The notes under the pieces were generated by a model. It saw only the letters and a list, made by a program, of their open reading frames with translations. It was not told the origin of the DNA and made no database searches. DNA of 47,287 nucleotides from JAWKTM01 sp041399085 (lineage in GTDB: Bacteria; Planctomycetota; Planctomycetia; Pirellulales; Pirellulaceae): assembly GCA_041399085.1 (NCBI GenBank), contig JAWKTM010000060.1:1-47287 (forward strand), in the 5' to 3' direction. This document shows positions 21,801 through 28,932 of the stretch, in pieces. Every line of letters starts with the position of its first letter. The first letter of the stretch is position 1. The position numbers were made by a program, and so were the translations under genes.

Positions 21801-23645
21801 GGCGATCGTGGCCGTGCCATCGACCCACCGTTCGCCGAACTCCTGCGATTTGCTTCCCGAGTTATGTGGTTGAAACCCGCCGAAACGATTGATCATCGGC
21901 TGGCTGGTTTGATACACGTATCCCCAACGCAGCGATCGCGTGCTGGCGTCGATCGCCACAATCGCGCCGGCGGCGGTCGGACAGATCAGAACGCCGTCGG
22001 CGAACGAGGGGGACGCGCCCGCCAGTCGCCGCAGTTGATCGGCCGTGATAACGCGATTTTCCAAGTAGGCCAGTTGCTGCGACCATTCAAGCCGACCGGT
22101 GTCGGCGTCCAACACAATTAAGCGAATCTCGGCGTTGACCTCGGCCAAGCAATACAGTCGGTTCATCAACGGCAACGGCGCGCCGAGGAAAAACGCGCCG
22201 GCCAGCTTGGGCTCGTCCAAGCCGCTCTCGCCGCCAACACGCCACTTCAGATAGCCTTGCCGAGCCAAATCCAACGCGACCATCGAGTTGGTTGAATTCG
22301 GGAACGCCATGTTTTGGCGAAAGGCGCCGAATGGCATCACGCGCACGCTTCGCGCGCTGGCGGCCGTTCCGCCGAGATCGTCCAAGAAGAACGCGGCTCG
22401 CCCATCGCTGCTCATCTGACCGTAGGGCGTGTCTTCCCAGACGCGTTGTGAAAGCTCGTTGCGACGCGAGGCGCTGTTGCCCGTGTTGACCGCCCGCGAA
22501 TCGGTTGGTTGCAGCGACAGATCGTTCGAGTGCGGCCACTCCCAGACGCGTTTGCCGGTGCGAAAATCGACGCCGATCAGTCGCCGCGGCGAGCGCATCA
22601 ACACCGTGCCGTCGACCACTAACGGTTGCAGCGATGGAATCGCCGCCACGCCTTCCTTGGTGTAGTCGTCGGCGATTTCGCGGAGTACGTGTTCGTCGGC
22701 CGGATCGTTGGCCGTGGGCAAACGCCAGCGGCTGTTTAGCAAGGGAGTGCCGCCGTTGCTGCGAGCCGTGCGGCTGGCATTGCCGCGGAACATGGCCCAT
22801 TGAAAGGCGCTGTTCGACGCGATTTCGGTACGGCTGCCGTTGATCTTGTCCAGCCACGCCAGCGCCTCTTCGCCGGTGCTCGGCAACGCTCGCTTTTCGC
22901 CAGCGATCGTGATCGCGCCGCCGCTTCGTTGGCGCAGACGTTCGATCACTTCCGCGGCCTTCTCCGTCAGGCCGGCGCGGGCCCAGCAGGTGGCCAGCAG
23001 CACGGACAGCTCGGGCTCGAACCGGTTGGACTCGGGCGAGTAATCGACCAGTCGCTGCAAAGCCATTCCAGCAGCCAGCGGATGGTCCATGTCCATTTCA
23101 TAGCGACCCAGCAGATACGACGCCTCGTTGCCCGCTTTGGTGTGGAAGTAGCGTCGGGCCACTTGTGTCAGCGCATCGACATCGCCGTTCTGGATGCCTT
23201 GATCCAGCAACGCGCGGGCTTCCGCGCCGAACTGCAGTTCGTACAGCTCGCGGCCTTTCGGCGGCATCGAACCGATCAGCCGCAAGGCTTCTTCCTTGAG
23301 GCTCATCTGCGTGCCCGCCGGTTCACCGACTTTGCCGATGAAATAGTCCTGCATAACCGCTTCACCCGCTTCGCCGCGTCCGGCCAGCAATTCGCCCAGC
23401 TGGATCACGGCTTCGCTGTAGCGTTGTTCGTCCAACGCCTTCTTGGCAACGCTCAAGTGCCGCTTCAATTCCAGCGGCGCGGGCACAAAGATGCTCGAAG
23501 CATATTCGTCGTCGCCGTCGCGTTGGGCGAACAGGGCGTTGTTGAATTGCCCGACCACGACCGAGGACGGAAACGGCGCCTCGATATACGAGGAGGCCAA
23601 GACAAGCGAAAAGATCGCCCAGCGGCGTCGAAGCGTGAAAGCCAT
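18894..23645 (-). CDS. Giant secreted PQQ-propeller/TPR protein (BamB-like propellers)
   Basis: A single intact 1583-residue frame. Residues 1-34 form a signal sequence (RRRWAIFSLVLASSYIEA). Residues about 55-260 are helical TPR-like repeats (KKALDEQRYSEAVIQLGELL). Residues about 275-760 form a first PQQ-type (BamB-like) beta-propeller with blade motifs such as GVDFRTGKRVWEW, VLDADTGRLEWSQQL, AIDASTRSLRWGYVY and CVDLLTGQAKWEP. Residues 770-1090 are TPR again (RRGELLLQDGQYSEALASLR). A second propeller at about 1110-1535 has VEPLTGEEIWTRGN and AFDLATGKPAWQSP. AAGGA lies 8 bases before ATG 23645. No haem site or catalytic motif is visible, so a scaffold or assembly role in the envelope is inferred. 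Its 3' end faces a methyltransferase remnant; its 5' end diverges from HU. Confidence 0.9.
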   Translation of the reverse strand: MAFTLRRRWAIFSLVLASSYIEAPFPSSVVVGQFNNALFAQRDGDDEYASSIFVPAPLELKRHLSVAKKALDEQRYSEAVIQLGELLAGRGEAGEAVMQDYFIGKVGEPAGTQMSLKEEALRLIGSMPPKGRELYELQFGAEARALLDQGIQNGDVDALTQVARRYFHTKAGNEASYLLGRYEMDMDHPLAAGMALQRLVDYSPESNRFEPELSVLLATCWARAGLTEKAAEVIERLRQRSGGAITIAGEKRALPSTGEEALAWLDKINGSRTEIASNSAFQWAMFRGNASRTARSNGGTPLLNSRWRLPTANDPADEHVLREIADDYTKEGVAAIPSLQPLVVDGTVLMRSPRRLIGVDFRTGKRVWEWPHSNDLSLQPTDSRAVNTGNSASRRNELSQRVWEDTPYGQMSSDGRAAFFLDDLGGTAASARSVRVMPFGAFRQNMAFPNSTNSMVALDLARQGYLKWRVGGESGLDEPKLAGAFFLGAPLPLMNRLYCLAEVNAEIRLIVLDADTGRLEWSQQLAYLENRVITADQLRRLAGASPSFADGVLICPTAAGAIVAIDASTRSLRWGYVYQTSQPMINRFGGFQPHNSGSKSQEFGERWVDGTATIANGCVLITPVESDEFYCVDLLTGQAKWEPKKRGNLLFVGCVHEGNAVMIGKREVASIRLADGSSSWPDVLRLPDDDMPSGRGYHSGRYYYLPTTGSRLLKIDLESGQLVESVATDSPLGNLICYGDEVISHGPRHMKTFYQVETLRDRVAQRLAEKPRDVWALTRRGELLLQDGQYSEALASLRQAHQADSEDLGLHSAEIDSLRIRTMMAALRQDFDANRQFAEELASLVDNSSEQAEYLRLTATGYKASGDANQAFEAFLKLVELDEATNVGLDTVVEHFERTEKFVSARRDRWVQANLVELFNSAEGDARAAMEQQLTAMLDKAIASDEAVELRRFIKYFGALRLADRARFELADRLASSGSILEAELLLGQLASSSDATTAATAVVRLAQHLAANGRNSEAAAYFRQAAEQWPDVTPLEANQTVSQLVSAAPAQQALEANRRGLSTWPDGHVGVERSNTQATRAAVNRPFSVRFEQIDGFGVSDMSVSLDYQRNLSLRNARGEQLSQLSLASSTRFSQNNAASANAYGHLLVVSTGSEIAAIDVLRAESEPNYALLWREDLTSSSVADNRAGQGISVEQKTTPWGTSRFFAMDTKRNLLGSLGPVTGGGVYFQRFREVVCVEPLTGEEIWTRGNIEPGSMLFGDSQHLFVVPNNGGQGMALSAVDGHLIREFRLDRDEVPWTANGSRLLAYRSDAKGLHLRLVDIATDNELWKITVSAGSKGDLVDNDAVAVVEPEGRIRILSLTESKAFVDHAIPAESSLDAVTVKRFVDQYIVALRRPIQYDPQVSVNEIGNKFDSAVVNGPLYAFDLATGKPAWQSPAMITQFPMFLDQPVESPVLLFGRMIRTNPQNGSRNNYVSVLAIDRRDGRVLVSEDEIPGGANFADIQVDPQQRKVTLNLQVRAFTFTFTDQPTPPAPAAKAGDLSHLLTSTPLDKLRQQAESVINNVRALPAFRRRIPVPGVPLP

Positions 23646-23868
23646 GCGAGTCGTCCTTGGAGGCGGTTGAGCCGTAACTGGTTACTGTTTGCTATCTTAA
23701 AGGGTAGCTTCCCCCTCGACAACTTTCTGGCCAACTCGCCGTCGCCGAGGCGAAAATCGTGGTGATTCGCGGGGCCGATGGGCCGGTGCGGCTCGGTTTG
23801 CAGCCGGTCCAAGCAGCCTTCGCGGGCAAAAATATGCGGATTTTGCGGCGTTTTTGGGCTTCGGCGGG

Positions 23869-23896
23869 TTGAATTTTCGGCATCAACGTCTCTAAT
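23869..23896 (+). promoter_or_regulatory. Possible promoter of the HU gene
   Basis: TTGAAT (23869-23874), a 16-base spacer and TCTAAT (23891-23896) resemble a sigma-70-type promoter about 80 bases before the HU start. By-eye match only; planctomycete promoters are poorly characterised. Confidence 0.3.
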
Positions 23897-23977
23897 CTTC
23901 GCCATCCGCAATGACGACGCGGATGGATGTAACCTTGGTTTTCCATATCTGACAGCCCTACAAGGAGGGTGCAACAC

Positions 23978-24298
23978 ATGGCGAAAGCTCCAGCGAAGAA
24001 GGCCCCGACCAAGACCGAAGTTTTCTCGAACATTGCCGAGAAGACCGAGTTGACCAAAAAGCAGGTCGCGGCCGTGTTTGACGCATTGGTGCAAGAGGTT
24101 CAAGCCTCTGTCGGCAAGAAAGGCCCCGGCGCGTTCACGATTCCCGATCTTTGCAAGATCGTGATCCAGCACAAGCCGGCGACGAAGAAGCGTCAAGTCC
24201 GCAATCCGGCCACCGGCGAAATGGTGTGGGCGGCTCCGAAGCCAGCTCGCAACGTGATTAAGGTTCGCCCGCTGAAGAAGCTGAAGGACATGGCCTAG
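23978..24298 (+). CDS. HU family DNA-binding protein (planctomycete type)
   Basis: A 106-residue histone-like protein. After a basic N-terminus (AKAPAKKAPTKTE) come the HU dimerisation helices (FSNIAEKTELTKKQVAAVFD, residues 15-34; ALVQEVQASVGKKGPGAFTI) and a DNA-binding arm with RNPATGE, the HU landmark of the flexible arm. The arm starts HKPATKKRQV rather than the usual RxxRxGRNPxTG form and the C-terminus is extended with basic residues (PARNVIKVRPLKKLKDMA), features that separate it from canonical HU. ATG 23978 is preceded by the strong site AGGAGG (23963-23968); a GTG at 23969 is in frame but overlaps that spacing. Expected to bend and compact DNA in the nucleoid. A terminator follows at 24425. 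Confidence 0.95.
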   Translation: MAKAPAKKAPTKTEVFSNIAEKTELTKKQVAAVFDALVQEVQASVGKKGPGAFTIPDLCKIVIQHKPATKKRQVRNPATGEMVWAAPKPARNVIKVRPLKKLKDMA

Positions 24299-24424
24299 TC
24301 GGCATTTGTCCGATCGGTCCATTATCGCGACACGTTCGCGATGGGGAGATCGAATCTCCAGACGACCCGGCATCGCTCGTGGCCACACCAAGCCCGTGAC
24401 ATTGCCTCACCGAAATCATCGAAG

Positions 24425-24473
24425 CGCCCGGCGAATGTCGCTCATCCGACTCATTTCGCCCGGGCGTTTTTTT
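24425..24473 (+). terminator. Rho-independent terminator of the HU gene
   Basis: CGCCCGG (24425-24431) pairs with CCGGGCG (24460-24466); the stem extends by CGAA/TTCG across a one-base bulge, and seven T follow at 24467-24473. Lies 127 bases after the HU stop. Confidence 0.85.
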
Positions 24474-24601
24474 GTGCGCGAATGTAGATTTCCACGGACA
24501 AGTGAGGCTAACTCGCTGTACGGGGATTCGCTCTGAATCGGATGCCACACGCAACGAGACTTAAGACAACTATCAACCGGGGCGGCGTAGCTAGTTCCGG
24601 T

Positions 24602-24631
24602 TTGAATTCATTTCGCCCAATCCGATATACT
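24602..24631 (+). promoter_or_regulatory. Possible promoter of the small gene/HEPN-like pair
   Basis: TTGAAT (24602-24607), an 18-base spacer and TATACT (24626-24631) upstream of the small gene at 24673. A start site about seven bases downstream would give a leader of roughly 35 bases. By-eye match only. Confidence 0.4.
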
Positions 24632-24672
24632 TAACGGTCCAAATCCTAGACGAGCGCATGCCGGAGTTAACG

Positions 24673-24915
24673 ATGATCGACGCAAGTACCGCGAAACCAC
24701 TGTCTGTCTCGACCGATGGAAATGCCGGTCCCTACATCATGGTTCCCATTCAGCAGATCGACGAGGTTCGTGCCTTACTTGACGCAAACGCTGTCGCCTA
24801 TTGGGTCGACGAGGACGCAATATCGCTGAATGGACAGCCAGCGGTCACTGTGGTCAACCTGGGACATGGGGCGGATGCCGCTTCGGTTCAGCGAATCCTG
24901 GATCGTGCGACGTAG
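24673..24915 (+). CDS. Small protein of unknown function, upstream partner of HEPN-like gene
   Basis: An 80-residue acidic protein. It reads IDASTAKPLSVSTDGNAGPY, then IMVPIQQIDEVRALLDANAV, AYWVDEDAISLNGQPAVTVV and NLGHGADAASVQRILDRAT. The alternation suggests a compact beta-alpha-beta-beta-alpha fold. No signal peptide or membrane segment, so probably cytoplasmic. ATG 24673 is preferred because GGAG (24663-24666) sits six bases upstream; an in-frame ATG at 24658 would add five residues but has no ribosome binding site. Only 18 bases separate its stop from the HEPN-like start, so the two are almost certainly co-transcribed. The size, acidity and position are those of an antitoxin or a regulator of the HEPN-like protein; that is inference, and I do not recognise a named family. 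Confidence 0.8.
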   Translation: MIDASTAKPLSVSTDGNAGPYIMVPIQQIDEVRALLDANAVAYWVDEDAISLNGQPAVTVVNLGHGADAASVQRILDRAT

Positions 24916-24933
24916 AAGACTACGGACCGCTAT

Positions 24934-25639
24934 ATGGCTCTCATCGACGACATCTCTTCATTGCGTTCGGAATGTCTTGCGGCGCTGGATGCCAGCCATA
25001 ACTATTATGGCCACACAAAAAGTGCTTGGCGCCTTGTTCAGCAACTGGTTCGGCAGGGCCATACAGTCACAATCCAAAACCAAGTGACTGGTAATACGGT
25101 AAACGAATCGGAACTCGCGGGATTAGCGCAGACATATGTTACTGGCTATTTAGCGTCGGCGACGTTTCAGCATTTTGTTTCGTTATTCGAACGGTTCATC
25201 TTCGACTTCTTGCAGGCTTGGTTAACGGAGTACCCAGGCAGCCTTTCGGCGACGCAACTGCAATTGCGGACCGTCCTCGATGCTGCCGACAAGCAGGAGA
25301 TCATCGTTTCCGTTGTGAGGAAAGAGATTCTTGGACTTGCCTACAAGCGTGTTCCCGAGTGGTTTGCCTATATGGAAAAGGTATGTCAATTGGGCTGCCC
25401 GACTCATGACCAGATCGTCCAATTGGCAGAGATCAAAGGCCTGCGCGACGTGCTAGTGCATAATGGTGGAATTGCGAACGCTGAGTCGTACATCACCAAG
25501 TCGATGGGATTTGCTCGATTTGCGTCAGGTCGAGACGTTGGATCTTCCGGAACACTACCATCGGGATTCGTGGCAGCTCCTGAAACATCTTGTGTCCGAG
25601 ATCGGGGATCGGGCAATCCAGAAACTGTCGAAATCGTGA
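24934..25639 (+). CDS. HEPN-like protein (putative RNase), one frameshift
   Basis: A predominantly helical protein of about 235 residues when one frameshift is bridged. The first frame (24934-25506, 190 residues) contains VTGYLASATFQHFVSLFERF and IFDFLQAWLTEYPGSLSATQ, followed by EIKGLRDVLVHNGGIANAES. LRDVLVHN fits the R-x4-H catalytic signature of HEPN ribonucleases near the end of the domain, as in RiboL-PSP-HEPN-like families. Around 25504-25508 the frame shifts by +1, and the C-terminal helix continues as DLLDLRQVETLDLPEHYHRD and SWQLLKHLVSEIGDRAIQKL, stopping at 25637-25639. Without the bridge the frame runs on unnaturally to 26061 through the next gene. The HEPN assignment rests on helix pattern and the R-x4-H motif. 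Alternative: a non-catalytic HEPN-fold regulator. Confidence 0.7.
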
Positions 25640-25785
25640 TGACGCGATTGCGTGTTGGCTGGCTCGCGACGCGGCGAGGTACTAGCCTGGGAAATTCGAG
25701 AAATCGCATCGGCACGACGAATGGCTGGTTGTCGATGGTTCGGCTTGCGTGTCTGGTTATTCAGTCGTTTCGGATTTTCCTGCCT

Positions 25786-27363
25786 ATGTCCGCGCGTCAC
25801 ACGGCGAATCGCATGCTGCTGCTGGTCGTGCTGGCCTTTTCGGGGTTCATGCTGATCTACGTCCCAAAATTGGTGCTGGATCAGTACGAAACGATTTCCA
25901 AATTGGGGCCGACTTGGACATACGTCTATTTCGGCATCGTGGGAACCGGCGCGGCGCTGCTGCTGGGATGCACGATCTGGATTCTGATTACGCTGTGGCG
26001 GCGTTCGAGCGTGGAAGCGGCGATTGCGCATCGAGCGGCTCTCGGAATCCGAGCGAAATGACGCTCGAACAACGCGATGAAGAGATCGCTGAGAATCTTT
26101 CGACGGTCGAGGAATATCAAACGGGCGAGGCACTGTCGGGCGATTTGCGCGAGCGACTGGAGCCGTTGGTTCGCCGTGTGATGGACAAACGCGAAAGTCA
26201 GCGTTTGGAGATCGTGGCGGTTCGGCACCGTGTCCAGCGGCAAGTCTTCGCTGTTGAACGCGTTAGCTGGCCGCGACGCTTTGCGAACTGGATGCCAAGG
26301 GAGGCACGACCACGCAACGAAACGAAATCCCTTGGCCCGGCGACGATCAAGTCGCGTTGACCGACACGCCGGGATTGGGTGAAATCGACGGGAAGCTCAC
26401 GTGGCCGAAGCGACCCGAGCCGCTCGCGACGCCGACTTGGTGTTGCTCGTTGTCGACGGGCCGCTACGCGAATCGGAGTTCTCGCTGTTGGCTCGGCTGG
26501 CCGACATGGAAAAGCGGATCGTGGTCTGCTTGAACAAAGCCGACTGGTACGACCAACGCGAGCGCGACCGGCTGCTGGGGCAGATTCGCGGTCAGGTTCA
26601 CGAGTTCGTGACGAGCGACGATGTGGTGGCGGTGCGAGCCGAGCCGGTCGATCGCACCCGAATTCGCTTGACGGCCGATGGCCAGGAAATTGAAGAAACG
26701 GTCGCCGCGCCGGCCGACATTCGAGCGTTGGCCGATCGGATGTTGTCGGTGGTGAGGCGCGATGGTCGTGACTTGCTGATGGCAAATCTGCTCCTTCAAT
26801 CGGCGTGGCTGGTCGAGGACGCTCGGCGCGAAGTGCGTGAATCGCTGGACCGACGGGCTCGTGAGATTGTCGACCGTTATATGTGGAGCGCCGGCGGAGC
26901 GGCGGCGCTCAGCCCGCTGCCTCTGTTGGACTTGGCGGCCGGCGGCGCGATCACGACGAAAATGGTGCTCGATCTGGCCAAGGTTTATCGGCAAGAGGTC
27001 GACGTCAATACGGTCGTCCAATTGCTGGCTCAGTTAGGAAAGAATTTGATTGCGATCTTGGGTGTCAGCGCCGCCACGCCCGCGATCACGACCGCGATCG
27101 CCACGATGTTGAAGACGATTCCCGGCGCGGGCACCATCGCCGGCGGCGTGCTGCAAGGGACGGTTCAGGCGCTGGTGACTCGCTGGATCGGCGCGGTGTT
27201 CATGGAATACTTTCGAAACGAAATGCAACAACCCGAAGGCGGTTTGTCCGGGCTGGCTCGACGCGAATGGGATCGCGTGACCAGTGTCGCCGAGCTGCGA
27301 AAGCTGGTTCGCTCGGCCCGCGATCATTTTGGCCGCCGTCAAGAATCCGAGGTCTCGCCTTGA
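25786..27363 (+). pseudogene. Membrane-anchored dynamin-like GTPase 1 with multiple small indels
   Basis: An about 525-residue GTPase spread over five segments. From ATG 25786: two membrane helices (ANRMLLLVVLAFSGFMLIYV; FGIVGTGAALLLGCTIWILI), then RNPSEMTLEQRDEEIAENLS after one shift near 26040. The G1 loop FGTVSSGKSSLLNALAG needs removal of an extra G near 26220. GGTTTQRNEIPWPGDDQVAL and DTPGLGEIDG (G3) follow after an extra G at 26283, and EAHVAEATRAARDADLVLLV after a missing G in GGG at 26391. The remaining 320 codons are intact, with NKAD (G4, CLNKADWYDQ) and the hydrophobic C-terminal region LSPLPLLDLAAGGAITTKMV resembling DUF697. Codons between the indels are well preserved. Stop TGA 27361-27363 overlaps the TTG start of GTPase 2. 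A membrane-remodelling or stress role is typical of such GTPases; inference. Confidence 0.82.
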
Positions 27364-28727
27364 ACGAACACGCGGAAACCTCGTCGCCCGAATCGCCGAT
27401 CGCCGACGATCGTTATCAACAAGCGCTATTGGCGGTCGAGCGGACGATTCGCAAATTTGAATCCGGCGCCGCGCCGGAATTGGAGCAGACGCGTGACGAC
27501 GTAAGGCGGCTGCGCGAGATGGCTGGCAAGTTGACCGGCGGCCGCGTCGAGATCGTGATCTTCGGTGAGATTAGCACCGGCAAATCGGCGATGGTCAACG
27601 CGCTGTTGGGCAAGGCCGTGGCGGAGGTCGACGTGCAAGGCGGCTGGACGAAAGAGGTCTGGCAAGTGGCGTGGGACGGCTGCGGGTATCGGGTTCCCGG
27701 ATTGGCTCAGTCCGGAAGTCGTGCTGGTCGACACGCCGGGATTGAACGAAGTCGGCGGTGGCTTGCGTGTGGCGAGATGGCTCGCGAAGCCGCCAGGTCG
27801 AGCGGATTTGATTCTGTTCGTGACTGATTCCGACTTGAACGAGACCGAGTTCTCGGGCGCTGGCGACACTGGCCGATGTGAACAAGCCGATCATTTTGGT
27901 GCTTAATAAAGTCGATTTGTATTCGCGGCAGCAGCGAGGCCGATTGCAAGAGGTATTGGCGGAGCGAGTGGGCAAGCTGCTGCCGCCGGACCACGGTAGT
28001 GATGATTTCGGCCGATCCACGCGAAGTGGAGTATGTGTGATTGAAGCGGCCGACGGGTCGACTCGTAGCGAGTGGCGTTCGCCGCCGCCGGATGTTGAAC
28101 CGCTGAAGCTCAAGATACTAGAAGTGCTCGAGCACGACGGTCTGGCCCTACTGGCTTTGAACGCGGCGATGTACGCGGCAGACAAGAGCGATCGACTGGC
28201 GCGCTGCGGGTCAAGCTGCGGACGAAGCAAGCCAACCAAGTGATCTGGAGCTATGCGGCCGTGAAGGCGATGGCCGTGTGGGGTTGAACACGGTGCCGGT
28301 GGTCGACACGATGGGCGGCTTCGCGGTCGACGTAACGATGGTCGGCACGCTGGCTCACATCTACGGTTTGGAAATGTCGTGGAAGCACGCCCGGCAGCTC
28401 GTGACGTCGATCGTGAAAGCGGCCGGCTGGGTGATGTTGGGCGAAGCGAGCACGCATGTGGCAAGCTGGGTTTTCAACACCTTGACCGTGGGCTTTGGCA
28501 AAGTGTTGACAGCCGTCCCGCAAGGGGCCGCGGCCGGTTACGGGTCGTACATCGTGGGCCAAGCAGCCCGGTATTATTTCGAGCACGGCGCGAGCTGGGG
28601 CGGCGAATCGCCCAAGACAGTCGTGCATCGAATTCTGGAAACGACCGACAAGCAATCGGTGCTACAACATCTCAAAGAAGAGATCCGCAATCGCTTGCAC
28701 AGCAACCCACATGCGGAATCGAAGTAG
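27360..28727 (+). pseudogene. Dynamin-like GTPase 2 (DUF697-like) with multiple small indels
   Basis: Second GTPase, starting at TTG 27360, which overlaps the TGA of GTPase 1 (TTGA). About 450 residues over several frames. G1 is VEIVIFGEISTGKSAMVNAL in the first frame. An extra G near 27699 moves to VVLVDTPGLNEVGGGLRVAR (G3); an extra G near 27856 moves to ADVNKPIILVLNKVDLYSRQ (G4); +1 near 28000 and +2 near 28032 cancel; +2 near 28203 and +2 near 28277 lead to the C-terminal frame LNTVPVVDTMGGFAVDVTMV and GWVMLGEASTHVASWVFNTL, a hydrophobic DUF697-like region, ending at 28727. All GTPase motifs are preserved once indels are bridged. The pair of overlapping GTPase genes suggests two paralogues working together, as in heteromeric dynamin-like systems. 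Confidence 0.82.
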
Positions 28728-28932
28728 AGCTCACTTATGGCCGAGTGCCGGGAATCCCGGAGATTGCTGACTCCGGGAACACGTACTCAGCCATCCGTTT
28801 CCGTTTGTCGCTTCCCGCGTGATTCGGTTACAATGTCGACTCACGCCCACCCGCGATGGATCCGCGCGGTTTGTCGCTCGACAAGCTGCACGCGTCCGTT
28901 TGCTCCCGCCTAACTTTAGCCGCTCGCAAGTC

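Noticed and set aside
22800..23765. 321-codon plus-strand frame opposite the 5' end of the propeller gene
   Set aside because: Antisense of well-conserved coding sequence with strong codon bias in the other strand; no recognisable product.
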